Assembly: GCA_964352665.1 (NCBI GenBank)
Contig: CAYGSJ010000004.1
Location: 142,303 to 206,302 of the forward strand
Reading direction: 5' to 3'
DNA from: UBA1672 sp964352665
Lineage (GTDB): Bacteria; Pseudomonadota; Alphaproteobacteria; Micavibrionales; Micavibrionaceae
Length of the DNA stretch: 64,000 bases
Below the pieces are notes generated by a model, which saw nothing but the letters and a program-made list of their open reading frames with translations, had not been told where the DNA came from and ran no database searches. Both the position numbers and the translations under genes were made by a program. Position 1 is the first letter of the stretch. Every line of letters begins with the position of its first letter. Positions 44,940 through 54,900 of the stretch are shown piece after piece.

Positions 44940-45016
44940 TTCTATACCTTTAGACAATTTGTGTCATATGTGTTTAATTGGTGTCAATCCCGAATACCAA
45001 AAGGAAGGAATAAAGC

Positions 45017-45676
45017 GTGCTTAAATTAGAATTTAACATTGGTGTTTTTATCCTTTTGTTCGGGATTTTCTTATTCCATTCTCCAAATATTTATGCAGAA
45101 ACAAAATTGTACAATACAAAAAAGACATCGAATAGCTCCAGTAATGTTTATGTTCCAGAACACAAACGCCCCGAAGAGCAGGTTGTTAAAGAGCTTCCTG
45201 CTCATCCGGACAGTAAGGTCACCGAACAAAAATTGAATGAGTATGAAGAACTTCATGAGCAGAAAATGAAAGAAGTAGATGACGTTACTATATTTCATAC
45301 CAAAAAGGTTATAAAGGCCTGTCAGGGACATTGGGAAAAACAACACTGTATGTCAGAGCTTGCAGATTTCAGCATGACCCTGACCGTTACCTACGCAGAT
45401 CAACTGGATAAGGCTGATAAACGTGAATATCTCGATATGCTAAAGGAGCATTGCGCCGCATCGACAGCGGCAAGAGAAGTTGATGTGCCTGCTTATGCAA
45501 TGAGCAGTGCCATGACAGAATGCGCAAATATTATGGTCGATATAAATGAGGCAACGGATGTTTATCCGGATCCTAATCTTTATCAATTAGCGGTAGGATC
45601 TATTATGTGTCTAAACAAAAATCTGGCATGTTTTCTAATAGAGCAACAGCTTTTGGTTCAGGCGCGGAAAAATTAG
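45017..45676 (+). CDS. hypothetical secreted protein
   Basis: 219 residues starting at GTG with GGAAGGA upstream. A signal peptide (residues 1-27, ending IYA) is followed by a Ser/Asn/Pro-rich linker, a coiled helix (EQKLNEYEELHEQKMKEV) and a helical domain. That domain carries six cysteines (ACQGHW, HCMS, HCAAS, ECAN, MCLN, ACFLI), probably paired in the periplasm. No family recognised. It is convergent with the PodJ-like gene, with a 9-base gap. Confidence 0.7.
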   Translation: MLKLEFNIGVFILLFGIFLFHSPNIYAETKLYNTKKTSNSSSNVYVPEHKRPEEQVVKELPAHPDSKVTEQKLNEYEELHEQKMKEVDDVTIFHTKKVIKACQGHWEKQHCMSELADFSMTLTVTYADQLDKADKREYLDMLKEHCAASTAAREVDVPAYAMSSAMTECANIMVDINEATDVYPDPNLYQLAVGSIMCLNKNLACFLIEQQLLVQARKN

Positions 45677-45685
45677 GTTCTCTGT

Positions 45686-47998
45686 TCAGCGATAGCCGGA
45701 ATATGATCTTATATAGGACAGAAGATCTTCCGAAGCTTTTCCATCGACATCAAGATTAGCCGATCTTTGGAATTCTCGGATGGCGTTTGCGGTCATCGGG
45801 CCGCTCATACCGTCAACGGGGCCAGGGTATAAACCTCTTTGCATAAGTTCTCTTTGTATCTCGGCCGTAATGTGGGTGTTCGTGTTACTATAACTATTGG
45901 TCGGTGCTGGGTTTTGCCTTTTTTCCTCCTGCAATTGTTCCACAATGCGGTTAACTTCATTGATGCCAATGCCAAGAGAAGCCGCTAATTGGTCAAGGGC
46001 AGATTGTGCTTCCGGGCTCCCTTGATCGGCTGCTGTTTTATACCAGGCCAAAGCTTCGTCTGGTTGTGTAGATCCCAGCAGACCGTTTTCATATATTAGC
46101 CCCAGATTATAGGCTGCTTCGGTTACACCCCTATTGGCCGCTCTTTCAAAATAATATGCGGCACGCTCCGGGTTATAGGGAACGCCTATTCCCTCAATAT
46201 TCGCAATCCCGAGGTTGTACTGTGCCTCTGGATGATTTTGCTCGGCAGCTTCGCTGTAGAGGGTCATGGCTTTTTCTATGCTTTTATCTACGCCTATACC
46301 CTGATGATAGAGAACGCCGAGATTATATTTTGCATTGGCAACATTATTTGTTGCCGCCTCGTTAAACCACAAGACCGCACGTTCAAGATTTTGTTGAATG
46401 TCGCCGTGTCCGGCTACATATATGGCGCCCATGTCGTGTTGTGCCTCGGGGACACCCTCAAAGGCTTGTGTCTCAATTTTCTTGGCTATATCTGTGAGCT
46501 TAGGATCAGGTTTTATACGATTTTTTAAGCCTGTCAGATATTCCGTTTTAATGTTCTGGGCGTTTGTAATTTCAGGAATCTTCTCTAGTTCTTCTTCTCT
46601 TGTTTCTGTGTTGCCAGATAAGTCCATATCTTTCGTTGTAAGGCTTGAGGGCTCTATCTCGTTTAATGCCCGTGCGACACGTTCAGGATCTTTTTCAAAT
46701 ACCTGGGCAAGGTTGGTCTCGTTATAGACATCCAGAACTTTAGGTGTGTTCTGGTCAGACTGAACCTCGGAAGGGTCAATGTAACCCTTATGGATTTTTA
46801 TCCCATATTCTGTTTCATCGATGTCAGAGATCCCATTTTCAGATGTGTTTATTCCAACACTATCTTGCGGCGCGTAAAGATCTTCTTCGGAATAATTTTC
46901 GAGGGGCTCTGGAATGTCTTTATATGTACTCGCTTGTGATGGCGTAGAGGAAAAGGAAAGTTCTTCCGGACTAGTGTCTAGCGATACAGTGGGGGGAAGA
47001 CTTTTTGTGAGGGTCTTCTGTGAAACATTTTGCGCCATTTCATTCATCAGCCAGCCCACAAGTAACATAAGCGGAACAATGATGGCCAAGCTCGTCATCT
47101 GTATCCGGATAGGCCTGCGCCACCAGGGCATCAAGGCTTCTTCTTGGATTCTGCGGCTGAGAACAGATGGGTCTGTTTTAAGATTTTTATCTGTAATATT
47201 TGGCATATCAACGCCCGCTACGCCTTGGTCGGTAAGAAGCACCATAGCTTTTGCGTTCAGTGCATCACGCGTCTCAAGTACGGCTTGTTCTATTCTGTCT
47301 ACCTTTCTAAGAATTCTGTTGCGGTCTTCAATTGCTTTGTCAATTTTACGATCCAGTTTCAGGTATTCCGAAGCAACATCTTCGATTTTGTTATCCAGCG
47401 TGTCATAACGAGTCTCGCCATCGCTAACACGTTTTGTAAGAGCAACGTAAGCGGCAACGTTATTGACCATTTTTTCTCCTTGCTCTTTTTGCTTTCCCTC
47501 AAGGAGTGTTTGCCGCTCGACAATCTTTTGTTCTCTCTGTTTTTGCTCGTTTAACTTTTCTTTCAAAGCTTCGAGCGAGTTGTCGCGCGTGTTGCTTTTG
47601 CTTTCAAGAATTTTTACTAAATTTCTGGCTTCTTCCAATTGTTTAAGAGTCTTTTTTACGCTTTCTTCAACGCGTGAAGACTTTTTGTTGGCCTCTTGCT
47701 GCTTCATGGAAACTTTTTGTTCCAGATCTATGTAGTTATTTTCATGTGCAGCGGTTTTCTTTTCGAGTTCTTTTATGGTGGCCTTATAGCCTACCAGTTC
47801 GGACCGCAGGGCGGTCTGATCATTTTTTGAGTTTTTAAGTTTTGTATTGAGCGATTTTAACAAGAGCAAAATTTGCATTTGAGTGCTGTCAGAAGGCATT
47901 ACGGGTTCGGGCGCACTTCCATTCTTTTTGTGATGTGCATCATCATTGTCGGCGTTTTTAAAAAATACGCGTCCTTCATCTGTTTTTGTAAAGCCCAT
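45686..47998 (-). CDS. PodJ-like protein: coiled coil, one membrane helix, Sel1 repeats, peptidoglycan-binding domain
   Basis: 770 residues. Residues ~45-250 are a long cytoplasmic coiled coil rich in Lys/Glu/Gln. One membrane helix spans about 301-320. A Ser/Glu-rich periplasmic linker follows, then four or five Sel1-like repeats (~515-670; AKYNLGVLYHQGIGV, AQYNLGIANIEGIGV, AAYNLGLIYENG). The C-terminal peptidoglycan-binding type 1 domain (~705-765) has MQRGLYPGPVDGMSGPMTANAI. The same order of parts is found in Caulobacter PodJ, which marks a cell pole and organises pili and flagella. Sequence identity to PodJ was not tested; other Sel1 cell-envelope proteins remain possible. Confidence 0.75.
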   Translation of the reverse strand: MGFTKTDEGRVFFKNADNDDAHHKKNGSAPEPVMPSDSTQMQILLLLKSLNTKLKNSKNDQTALRSELVGYKATIKELEKKTAAHENNYIDLEQKVSMKQQEANKKSSRVEESVKKTLKQLEEARNLVKILESKSNTRDNSLEALKEKLNEQKQREQKIVERQTLLEGKQKEQGEKMVNNVAAYVALTKRVSDGETRYDTLDNKIEDVASEYLKLDRKIDKAIEDRNRILRKVDRIEQAVLETRDALNAKAMVLLTDQGVAGVDMPNITDKNLKTDPSVLSRRIQEEALMPWWRRPIRIQMTSLAIIVPLMLLVGWLMNEMAQNVSQKTLTKSLPPTVSLDTSPEELSFSSTPSQASTYKDIPEPLENYSEEDLYAPQDSVGINTSENGISDIDETEYGIKIHKGYIDPSEVQSDQNTPKVLDVYNETNLAQVFEKDPERVARALNEIEPSSLTTKDMDLSGNTETREEELEKIPEITNAQNIKTEYLTGLKNRIKPDPKLTDIAKKIETQAFEGVPEAQHDMGAIYVAGHGDIQQNLERAVLWFNEAATNNVANAKYNLGVLYHQGIGVDKSIEKAMTLYSEAAEQNHPEAQYNLGIANIEGIGVPYNPERAAYYFERAANRGVTEAAYNLGLIYENGLLGSTQPDEALAWYKTAADQGSPEAQSALDQLAASLGIGINEVNRIVEQLQEEKRQNPAPTNSYSNTNTHITAEIQRELMQRGLYPGPVDGMSGPMTANAIREFQRSANLDVDGKASEDLLSYIRSYSGYR

Positions 47999-48186
47999 AT
48001 TTAAGACCCTTTTGGAAATACTTGAGAGAAATTATGCCACAGGGTAGTCATAATATATTTTGTAAAATAATAGCAAGAAAATTGCTGTTTTCTTTGGGTT
48101 TATCCTTTGGATAAGTGAAGCTTTGATTTCAGTATTTGACGTTTTTGTTATACATTGAAAATTCTATAATCGATAAAGGGCACATA

Positions 48187-49165
48187 ATGACGACAGAAGA
48201 TTGTATTTTGCATGCGTACGAGCTCACTGGTGATGGTAGTGGAAAGCCTTTAAAAGGCCAGCTTGCCGCAGATAAGGTGAAAGCAAAAGAGCTTGCCTGG
48301 GTTCATCTGGACGCTAGTCATCCCGATACGCGCGATTGGTTATTCAGCAATGTTGATTATATGGATGATTTGATCATTGATGCTCTATCTTGAAGATGAG
48401 ACAAGACCGCGTGTTGTGCAGCACGATGATGGGGTCATAATGATATTGCGCGGGGTTAATCTTAACGAAGGTATGGACCCAGAAGACATGGTTTCTATCC
48501 GGCTATGGGTGGACAAACACCGCATTATTTCTCTTCAAAAACGTCAACTTCGGGCTGTTAAGGATATTTGTTCTGATCTGGAAAATGCGCAAGGCCCCAA
48601 AAACTCGGGCGATTTTTGTGTGCAGCTTGTGCGTAATCTATTTCAGCGAATGGAGCCGGTTTTGGTGGAGTTAGATGAAAGAACGGATAATGTCGAAGAA
48701 GAAATCCTTGAAACGCCAGATATGTACAGCAGGCATGAAATTATCGATATAAGAAAGATGGCTATTTTAATGAAACGATATATAGCACCACAAAGAGATG
48801 CTATATCATTTATTCGTTCTACTGATTTATCATGGCTAGGGGCCTCCCATAAAAGATCCCTGCAGGAAAGCCAGAATAGATTTACCCGTTATGTAGAAGA
48901 TTTGGATTCCATCCGTGAGCGTGCACAGATTGTAAAAGATGAGCTTGCCAACATTTTGGCAGATCGTATGAATAAAAATATGTACGTTCTTTCGATTGTT
49001 GCCGCTATATTCTTGCCATTAGGCTTTTTAACAGGATTACTCGGTATCAATGTGGGGGGCATGCCAGGGGCTAATAGTGACATTGCCTTCTGGGTGGTTT
49101 GCTTTATCTGTGCTGCATTTATGCTCGTTTTGGGCGGGGTTTTTAAATACTTTAAGTGGTTTTAA
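48187..49165 (+). pseudogene. zntB: ZntB/CorA-family metal transporter with a frameshift
   Basis: Two overlapping frames together make one CorA-type protein. The first (48187-48393) ends DDLIIDALS then TGA; the second, entered near 48387, continues EDETRPRVVQHDDG. The family reads DALLAEETRPR across this point, so one extra base near TCTTGA would explain the break. Beyond it the protein is intact: a long cytoplasmic helix bundle and two C-terminal membrane helices with the GIN loop motif (LTGLLGINVGGMPG). ZntB transports zinc by proton coupling. The shift could be a true mutation, a sequencing error or, less likely, recoding. Confidence 0.75.
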
Positions 49166-49351
49166 AGAAGAAGATCTAAATACTTTCTGTTTCTACAATT
49201 TGTTCCAAAGCATCAAAGAGTAAAATTTCTCTTGATTTGCGTGCAGGTTTTATAATATGTTCCGCGCAGACGTGGGAGGTTATCTCGTAAACAAAGTCCA
49301 TTATGAGAGCCGAACCACGAACTCCAACGCTGTTTTGTAAGGAGAATTAAA
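49166..49351 (+). promoter_or_regulatory. leader region of the rplK operon
   Basis: A 186-base gap before rplK. It contains the paired-looking GCAGACGTGGGAGGTTATC and CCGAACCACGAACTCCAACG segments, which resemble conserved ribosomal-operon leaders. On the minus strand 49176-49301 is open for 41 residues (MDFVYEITSHVCAEHI...), without a ribosome site; I do not call it a gene. secE and nusG, which usually precede rplK, are not here. Confidence 0.3.
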
Positions 49352-49780
49352 ATGGCAAAGAAAATTTCGGGCTATATTAGCCTGACAATACAAGGTGGTG
49401 CGGCAAATCCTTCGCCACCGGTCGGTCCGGCCCTAGGACAACATGGTGTTAACATCATGGAATTTTGTAAGGCCTTTAATGCAAAGACAGAAGATCAAAA
49501 AGGAATTCCAATTCCTGTAAAAATCACTGTGTTTGAAGATCGTTCCTTTGATTTCATCACCAAAACCCCTCCTGCGAGTTATTTCCTCAAGCAGGCGGCC
49601 AAGCTAAAGAGTGGTTCGAAGACTCCTAGTCGCGAAGTAGTTGGTCAGGTGCGCAGATCACAGGTTAAAGAGATTGCTGAAAAGAAAATGGCCGATCTAA
49701 ACGCCAATGACATCGATGCGGCAATGAAAATTATTGAAGGTTCTGCCCGTTCTATGGGTATTGAAGTTGTGGAGGGTTAA
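49352..49780 (+). CDS. rplK: 50S ribosomal protein L11
   Basis: 142 residues. Binds 23S rRNA at the GTPase-associated centre. Conserved KISGYISLTIQGGAANPSPPVGPALGQHGVNI is visible in pieces, with the C-terminal RNA-binding domain (KSGSKTPSREVVGQV...EIAEKKMADLNA). AAGGAG precedes the ATG. First gene of the rplK-rplA unit. Confidence 0.98.
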   Translation: MAKKISGYISLTIQGGAANPSPPVGPALGQHGVNIMEFCKAFNAKTEDQKGIPIPVKITVFEDRSFDFITKTPPASYFLKQAAKLKSGSKTPSREVVGQVRRSQVKEIAEKKMADLNANDIDAAMKIIEGSARSMGIEVVEG

Positions 49781-49784
49781 AGCT

Positions 49785-50486
49785 ATGACAAAAATGACGA
49801 AGAAAACAAAAGCTTTAGCTGACAAGATTGATCGTAATAAATTTTATGATATCTCGGAAGCCGTTGCAATTTTGAAAGCAGCAAGCAAGACTAGCAAATT
49901 TGATGAAACCATTGAAATAGCTTTGAACCTTGGCGTAGATACAAAGCATGCGGATCAACAGGTGCGCGGCATGGTATCTCTTCCAAATGGAACAGGGGCA
50001 AGCGTACGCGTGGCTGTTTTTGCAAAGGACGATAAGGCAGAAGAAGCCAAAAAAGCAGGAGCTGATATTGTCGGTGCAGAAGACCTTGTTGAGAAAATCC
50101 AAAAAGGCGAAGTTGAATTTGATCGTTGTATAGCAACACCGGATTTGATGGCGCTGGTGGGAAGAGTTGCAAAGGTGCTTGGCCCTAAAGGGCTTATGCC
50201 AAACCCTAAACTCGGTACAGTCACTCCCGATGTTGAGAAGGCTGTGAAGGATGCCAAAGGCGGAGCGCTTGAGTTTCGTGCAGAAAAAGCAGGCGTTGTT
50301 CATGCTCGCGTTGGCAAGGCCTCTTTCGATGACAAGAAGCTTGTCGAGAATGTAGCTGCCTTTGTTGATGCTATTAAAAGAGCAAGACCTTCTGGGGCAA
50401 AAGGTCACTATATTAATAAAATATCTTTGTCGTCTACGATGGGGCCAGGATTAAAAATAGATCCTGAAACTCTTGAGGTGGCATAA
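49785..50486 (+). CDS. rplA: 50S ribosomal protein L1
   Basis: 233 residues from the ATG at 49785, 4 bases after rplK, with GGAGG inside the end of rplK. L1 stalk protein that aids release of E-site tRNA. In many bacteria it represses its own operon by binding the leader. Signature: VGRVAKVLGPKGLMPNPKLGTVT; the C-terminus has STMGPGLKIDPET. A longer reading from 49734 would overlap rplK. Confidence 0.98.
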   Translation: MTKMTKKTKALADKIDRNKFYDISEAVAILKAASKTSKFDETIEIALNLGVDTKHADQQVRGMVSLPNGTGASVRVAVFAKDDKAEEAKKAGADIVGAEDLVEKIQKGEVEFDRCIATPDLMALVGRVAKVLGPKGLMPNPKLGTVTPDVEKAVKDAKGGALEFRAEKAGVVHARVGKASFDDKKLVENVAAFVDAIKRARPSGAKGHYINKISLSSTMGPGLKIDPETLEVA

Positions 50487-50503
50487 ATTTTTTCTAAATT
50501 TAC

Positions 50504-50670
50504 TTGACGAGCCGCTTTTAACCATATAAAAGCTGGCTCGTTATTAAAAATAACCTGTCCAAGACCACAGGCAAAAACTTAAGCCCTGTATAGATTAGGT
50601 GTCACAGTATTAAGGCGAGTGTGCTCGTCGTGGCATGTGTTTGGATGGGTGGCTTTAGGCCACTTTTTTA
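50504..50670 (+). promoter_or_regulatory. L10-type leader: promoter, hairpin and attenuator before rplJ
   Basis: TTGACG (50504-50509) and TATAAA (50525-50530) form a promoter-like pair with a short 15-base spacer. Overlapping it is a 14-pair stem ACGAGCCGCTTTTA/TAAAAGCxGGCTCGT (50507-50541, one bulge). Near the gene, GTGGC-TTTAG-GCCAC followed by T6 (50649-50669) is a terminator-like hairpin 28 bases before rplJ. The layout fits L10/L12 feedback on its own leader. Confidence 0.6.
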
Positions 50671-50697
50671 TTGAATTTTTTATAAGGAGCAAGACCC

Positions 50698-51213
50698 ATG
50701 GGTATGAACCGGGCACAGAAAGAAGCAGAAGTCAAAGCGCTAAACGAGCGTTTTACAAATGATGAGCTTATTGTAGTGACGCACTACACAGGTCTTACCA
50801 TGCCTGAGATTTCGGAATTACGTTCGAAACTCCGTGAAGAAGGTGCTACTTTTAAGGTAACAAAAAACTCTTTGGCAAAGATTGCTCTTAAAGGCACGAA
50901 GTTTGAGAAAATCGAAGATTTGTTCACAGGACAAACTGCTGTGGCGTCTTCGCAAGATCCTGTTGCTGCTGCGAAAGTGGCGCATAAATTTGCTAAGGAT
51001 AATAAAAAGCTCGTTATCATGGGCGGTGCATTGGGTGAGATGATTCTAGATGCCGCTGGCGTTGAAGCGATTGCCAAGTTGCCATCACTTGATGAGATTC
51101 GCGCCAAGCTTATTGGGCTATTACAAGCGCCAGCACAGAAAATTGCAGGTGTTCTACAAGCGCCGGCACGTGATCTTGTCGGTGTTACCAAGGCTTATAG
51201 TGAAAAAGGTTAA
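50698..51213 (+). CDS. rplJ: 50S ribosomal protein L10
   Basis: 171 residues. Forms the base of the L7/L12 stalk. Conserved elements: VVTHYTGLTMPEISELRSKLR (in two parts), FKVTKNSLAKIAL and the C-terminal helix that carries L12 dimers (LGLLQAPAQKIAGVLQAPA-like). AAGGAG is 9 bases before the chosen ATG; a second ATG follows two codons later. Transcribed with rplL. Confidence 0.97.
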   Translation: MGMNRAQKEAEVKALNERFTNDELIVVTHYTGLTMPEISELRSKLREEGATFKVTKNSLAKIALKGTKFEKIEDLFTGQTAVASSQDPVAAAKVAHKFAKDNKKLVIMGGALGEMILDAAGVEAIAKLPSLDEIRAKLIGLLQAPAQKIAGVLQAPARDLVGVTKAYSEKG

Positions 51214-51261
51214 TCTGTTTTGAATTTTGAAATTTAGCTACATATATAAGGAGAAAATGTT

Positions 51262-51642
51262 ATGGCTGCTGATTTAGGTAAAATTGTTGATCAACTCTCT
51301 GAACTGAGTGTTTTGGAAGCTGCCGAGCTTTCAAAGCTTCTTGAAGAGAAATGGGGCGTAACTGCCGCTGCCGCTGCTGCACCAGTTGCTGTTGCCGCTG
51401 CAGGTGGTGGAGATGCTGCTGCTGCTGAGAAGGATGATTTTGATGTTATCCTTGAAGCTGCTGGTGGTAATAAAATTGCTGTCATTAAAGAAGTTCGTGC
51501 GATTACAGGTCTTGGCCTGAAGGAAGCAAAAGATCTTGTTGAAGCTGGCGGTAAGGCTGTTAAAGAAGGTGCTGCTAAAGCAGAAGCCGAAGAAATCAAA
51601 GCCAAACTTGAAGCTGCAGGCGCAACAGTCGCCCTTAAGTAA
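51262..51642 (+). CDS. rplL: 50S ribosomal protein L7/L12
   Basis: 126 residues: an N-terminal dimerisation domain (KIVDQLSELSVLEAAELSKLLEEKWGV region), an Ala/Gly-rich hinge (AAAAAPVAVAAAGG) and a C-terminal factor-binding domain (KIAVIKEVRAITGLGLKEAKDLV, GAA GATVALK end). AAGGAG lies upstream. Ends at a strong hairpin. Confidence 0.98.
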   Translation: MAADLGKIVDQLSELSVLEAAELSKLLEEKWGVTAAAAAAPVAVAAAGGGDAAAAEKDDFDVILEAAGGNKIAVIKEVRAITGLGLKEAKDLVEAGGKAVKEGAAKAEAEEIKAKLEAAGATVALK

Positions 51643-51660
51643 TCAAGCGGTAAGTATTAG

Positions 51661-51695
51661 GCATCTCCTGAGCATAGTGCTTAGGAGATGCTTTT
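51661..51695 (+). terminator. strong hairpin between rplL and rpoB (attenuator)
   Basis: A 14-pair stem GCATCTCCTGAGCA/TGCTTAGGAGATGC with loop TAG and a short T4 tail, 18 bases after rplL. It probably reduces but does not stop read-through into rpoB. Confidence 0.7.
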
Positions 51696-51944
51696 GTGGT
51701 TTTGTATAAATTTAGGGTTGACAATGGCCCGACTCTAGGCCATACAGCTAAAAACTTTTTCTGGGATAGACGTGAAGAAACGCGCAGCAGAAACGGAATC
51801 CGTCAAGGCGGAAGACGCTAAATAACAGACCGCTTCAATCTTCAAAAAGTCGAGGGTTGGGAAGTGGTTTGTTTTGTTTTGAAGTTTGCTTTTTAATAAA
51901 TGAAGCAAAACAATGGGATAAGGACATAAAAGGTAGGACAAAAT
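51696..51944 (+). other. rplL-rpoB spacer
   Basis: About 250 bases without a clear gene. TTGACA at 51718-51723 is a good -35, but no -10 better than CATACA (51741-51746) follows at the right distance. A short stem TGGCC/GGCCA (51725-51742) overlaps it. A 17-codon GTG-started frame at 51772-51825 (Lys/Glu/Ala-rich) lacks support. GGTAGGA at the end is the rpoB ribosome site. Confidence 0.4.
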
Positions 51945-54900
51945 ATGTGCGCAGCAAAAGCCAAAACACCAAAAGAAAAAACTTCAACCAAAAGCAAGAC
52001 TACAGCAAAAAGCAAGACTCCAGCAAAAAGTAAGCCTCAGTCAGCTGCTAGTGATGTTAAAAGCAATGTAGAAAGCTTCACAGGCAGAAAAAGGATACGA
52101 CGTAATTTTGGTCGTATCGAAGAAGTTGCGCAAATGCCTAATCTTATTGAGCTTCAACGTGATTCCTACGAGCGTTTTCAACAGAAAGATATAGCGTCCA
52201 ATGATCGTGAGATTGTCGGGCTTCAGGAAGTTCTGGCATCTGTTTTCCCAATTCGTGACTTTGGTGATAAGGCTGAAATCGACTTTGTTAAATATGAATT
52301 TGAAGAACCCAAATATGACGTTGAAGAATGTCGTCAGCGTGGTTTGACTTACGCAGCACCATTACGCGTAACATTAAGGCTTTCTGTTTTTGATGTTGAT
52401 GAAGAAACAGGACTTCGTTCTATCAGAGATATTAAAGAGCAGGATGTCTACATGGTTGATATGGCCATGATGACAGAAAATGGTACTTTTGTAATTAACG
52501 GTACCGAGCGTGTTATTGTTTCACAAATGCACAGAAGTCCTGGTGTTTTCTTTGATCATGATGGTGGCAAAACCCACGTATCGGGCAAGTATTTGTTCTC
52601 TGCCCGTGTTATCCCTTATCGTGGTTCATGGCTTGATTTTGAATTCGATGCCAAGGATCAGATGTTTGTTCGTATTGATAGACGCCGCAAGCTTCCTCTT
52701 ACAACGTTCTTGCGTTGCCTTGATAGTGCTGATACCGAAGCAATGCGCGCCGAGGCAGAGGCAAATGACGAAGAACTTGATCCATTAATGGTTCAGGGCA
52801 TGTCGAACGAAGAAATTCTTTCAACGTTCTATAATGCGATTGAATACAAGAATGATAAAAAGGGCTGGAAAACTGCTTTTGATAGTGAATCCTTGCGCGG
52901 TATTAAGATTGCGTATGATCTTGTTAACGCAAAAACAGGAAAAGTTGTTGCGGAAGAAGGCACAAAAATTACGCCGCGCAAAGCCAAGAAAATGGAAGAA
53001 GACGGGCTTAAGGAAATTTTACTCCAACATGATCATCTTGTCGGAAGATACCTTGCAAAAGATATATTTGATCCAAAGACTGGCCAGGTCATTCTTGAAG
53101 CTGGGCACGAGTTAACAGAAGAAGACTTCGCTACTCTAGAAGAGGCATCTGTGAAGGGCATCGAGCTTTTGGCAATCGATTTCCTTAATATCGGTGCTTA
53201 TGCACGTAATACAATGATTGCAGACAAATGCGATACTCGCGAAGAAGCACTTATCGACATTTATCGCGTTATGCGCCCGGGTGAGCCTCCCACGGTTGAG
53301 TCTGCTCAGGCGCTATTTGATTCATTGTTCTTTGATCCTGAGCGTTATGATTTATCACCTGTTGGTCGTGTTAAAATGAATGCCCGTCTTGATCTGGAGG
53401 CAGATGACCAGTTCCGTGTATTGTGCAAGCAAGACATTCTGGCAATCGTGCAGTACTTGCATGGTTTGAAAGACGGTAATGGAGAAGTTGATGATATTGA
53501 TAACCTTGGAAACCGTCGTGTACGTTCTGTTGGTGAATTGATGGAAAATCAGGTGCGTGTCGGATTACTCCGTATGGAGCGTGCAATTCGTGAGCGTATG
53601 TCTTCTGTTGAAATCGATACATATATGCCACATGACCTTGTGAATTCTAAGCCTCTTCAGGCTGCTGTTCGTGAATTCTTCGGATCTTCTCAGCTGTCAC
53701 AGTTTATGGACCAGACAAACCCGCTTTCTGAAATTACCCACAAACGTCGTCTTTCAGCACTCGGGCCGGGTGGTCTAACGCGTGAGCGTGCAGGATTTGA
53801 GGTGCGTGACGTGCACCCGACCCACTATGGTCGTATTTGTCCGGTTGAAACACCGGAGGGGCCGAATATTGGTTTGATTAACTCTCTTGCGACTTTTGCT
53901 CGTGTTAACCAGTATGGCTTTATCGAAAGCCCGTACAGGCGCGTTGTAAATGGTAAAGTGACATCCGAGGTTGTTTATATGCCTGCGATGGAAGAAGCAA
54001 AATATACCATCGCACAGGCGAACTCCATTCTTACCAAAAGCGGTGGATTCGAAGCTGACCTTGTCTCTTGTCGTAAGGCGGGTGAGAACGTTATGGCGAT
54101 ATCCGAACAGATCGAGTTTATGGACGTATCTCCAAAGCAGATGATTTCTGTCGCGGCATCTCTTATCCCGTTCCTTGAAAATGATGATGCGAACCGTGCC
54201 TTGATGGGATCAAACATGATGCGTCAGGCTGTGCCGCTTCTTCGTTCTTCTGCTCCTATCGTAGGAACAGGTATGGAGTCGATCGTTGCACGTGATGCAG
54301 GTGCTTCTGTTCTTGCAAAACGCACAGGTGTCGTCACAAAAGTGGACGCACAACGTGTTGTTGTTCAAGCCACTGCAATTGAAAGTGCGGATGAGCCAGT
54401 TGTTGATATTTACAAGTTGGCAAAATTCCAGCGTTCTAACCAGGATACATGTATCAACCAGCGCCCGCTTGTGAAAGTTGGCGATCAGGTTAAGGCCGGC
54501 GATATTATTGCTGATGGTCCTTCCACTGATATGGGTGAATTGGCGCTTGGCCGTAATATGGTTGTCGCGTTCATGCCCTGGAATGGTTATAACTTCGAGG
54601 ACTCCATTCTCATTAACGAGCGTGTTGTTCGTGATGATGTATACACATCCATACACTTGGAGCAATTCGATGTAATGGCACGTGATACACGTCTGGGTGC
54701 GGAAGAGATTACACGTGATATTCCCAATGTTGGTGAAGAAGCACTTAAACACCTTGATGAAGCCGGTATCGTTCACATTGGTGCGGAAGTGCATCCGGGT
54801 GATATTCTTGTTGGAAAAGTAACACCTAAAGGCGAAAGCCCAATGACGCCGGAGGAAAAACTACTTCGTGCGATCTTTGGTGAAAAAGCTGCCGACGTCA

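Noticed and set aside
48370..48400. Programmed +1 frameshift like prfB in zntB
   Set aside because: The stop context is TCT TGA rather than CTT TGA and there is no ribosome-binding-like sequence just upstream; a mutation or sequencing error is simpler.
51772..51825. 17-codon GTG-started frame between rplL and rpoB as a leader peptide
   Set aside because: Very short, biased composition, no hairpin arrangement typical of leader-peptide attenuation.
54210..54794. 194-codon minus-strand frame inside rpoB, and similar ones inside typA, podJ-like and rpoC
   Set aside because: They lie wholly within conserved genes, have no ribosome site and resemble no protein; they are antisense shadows.
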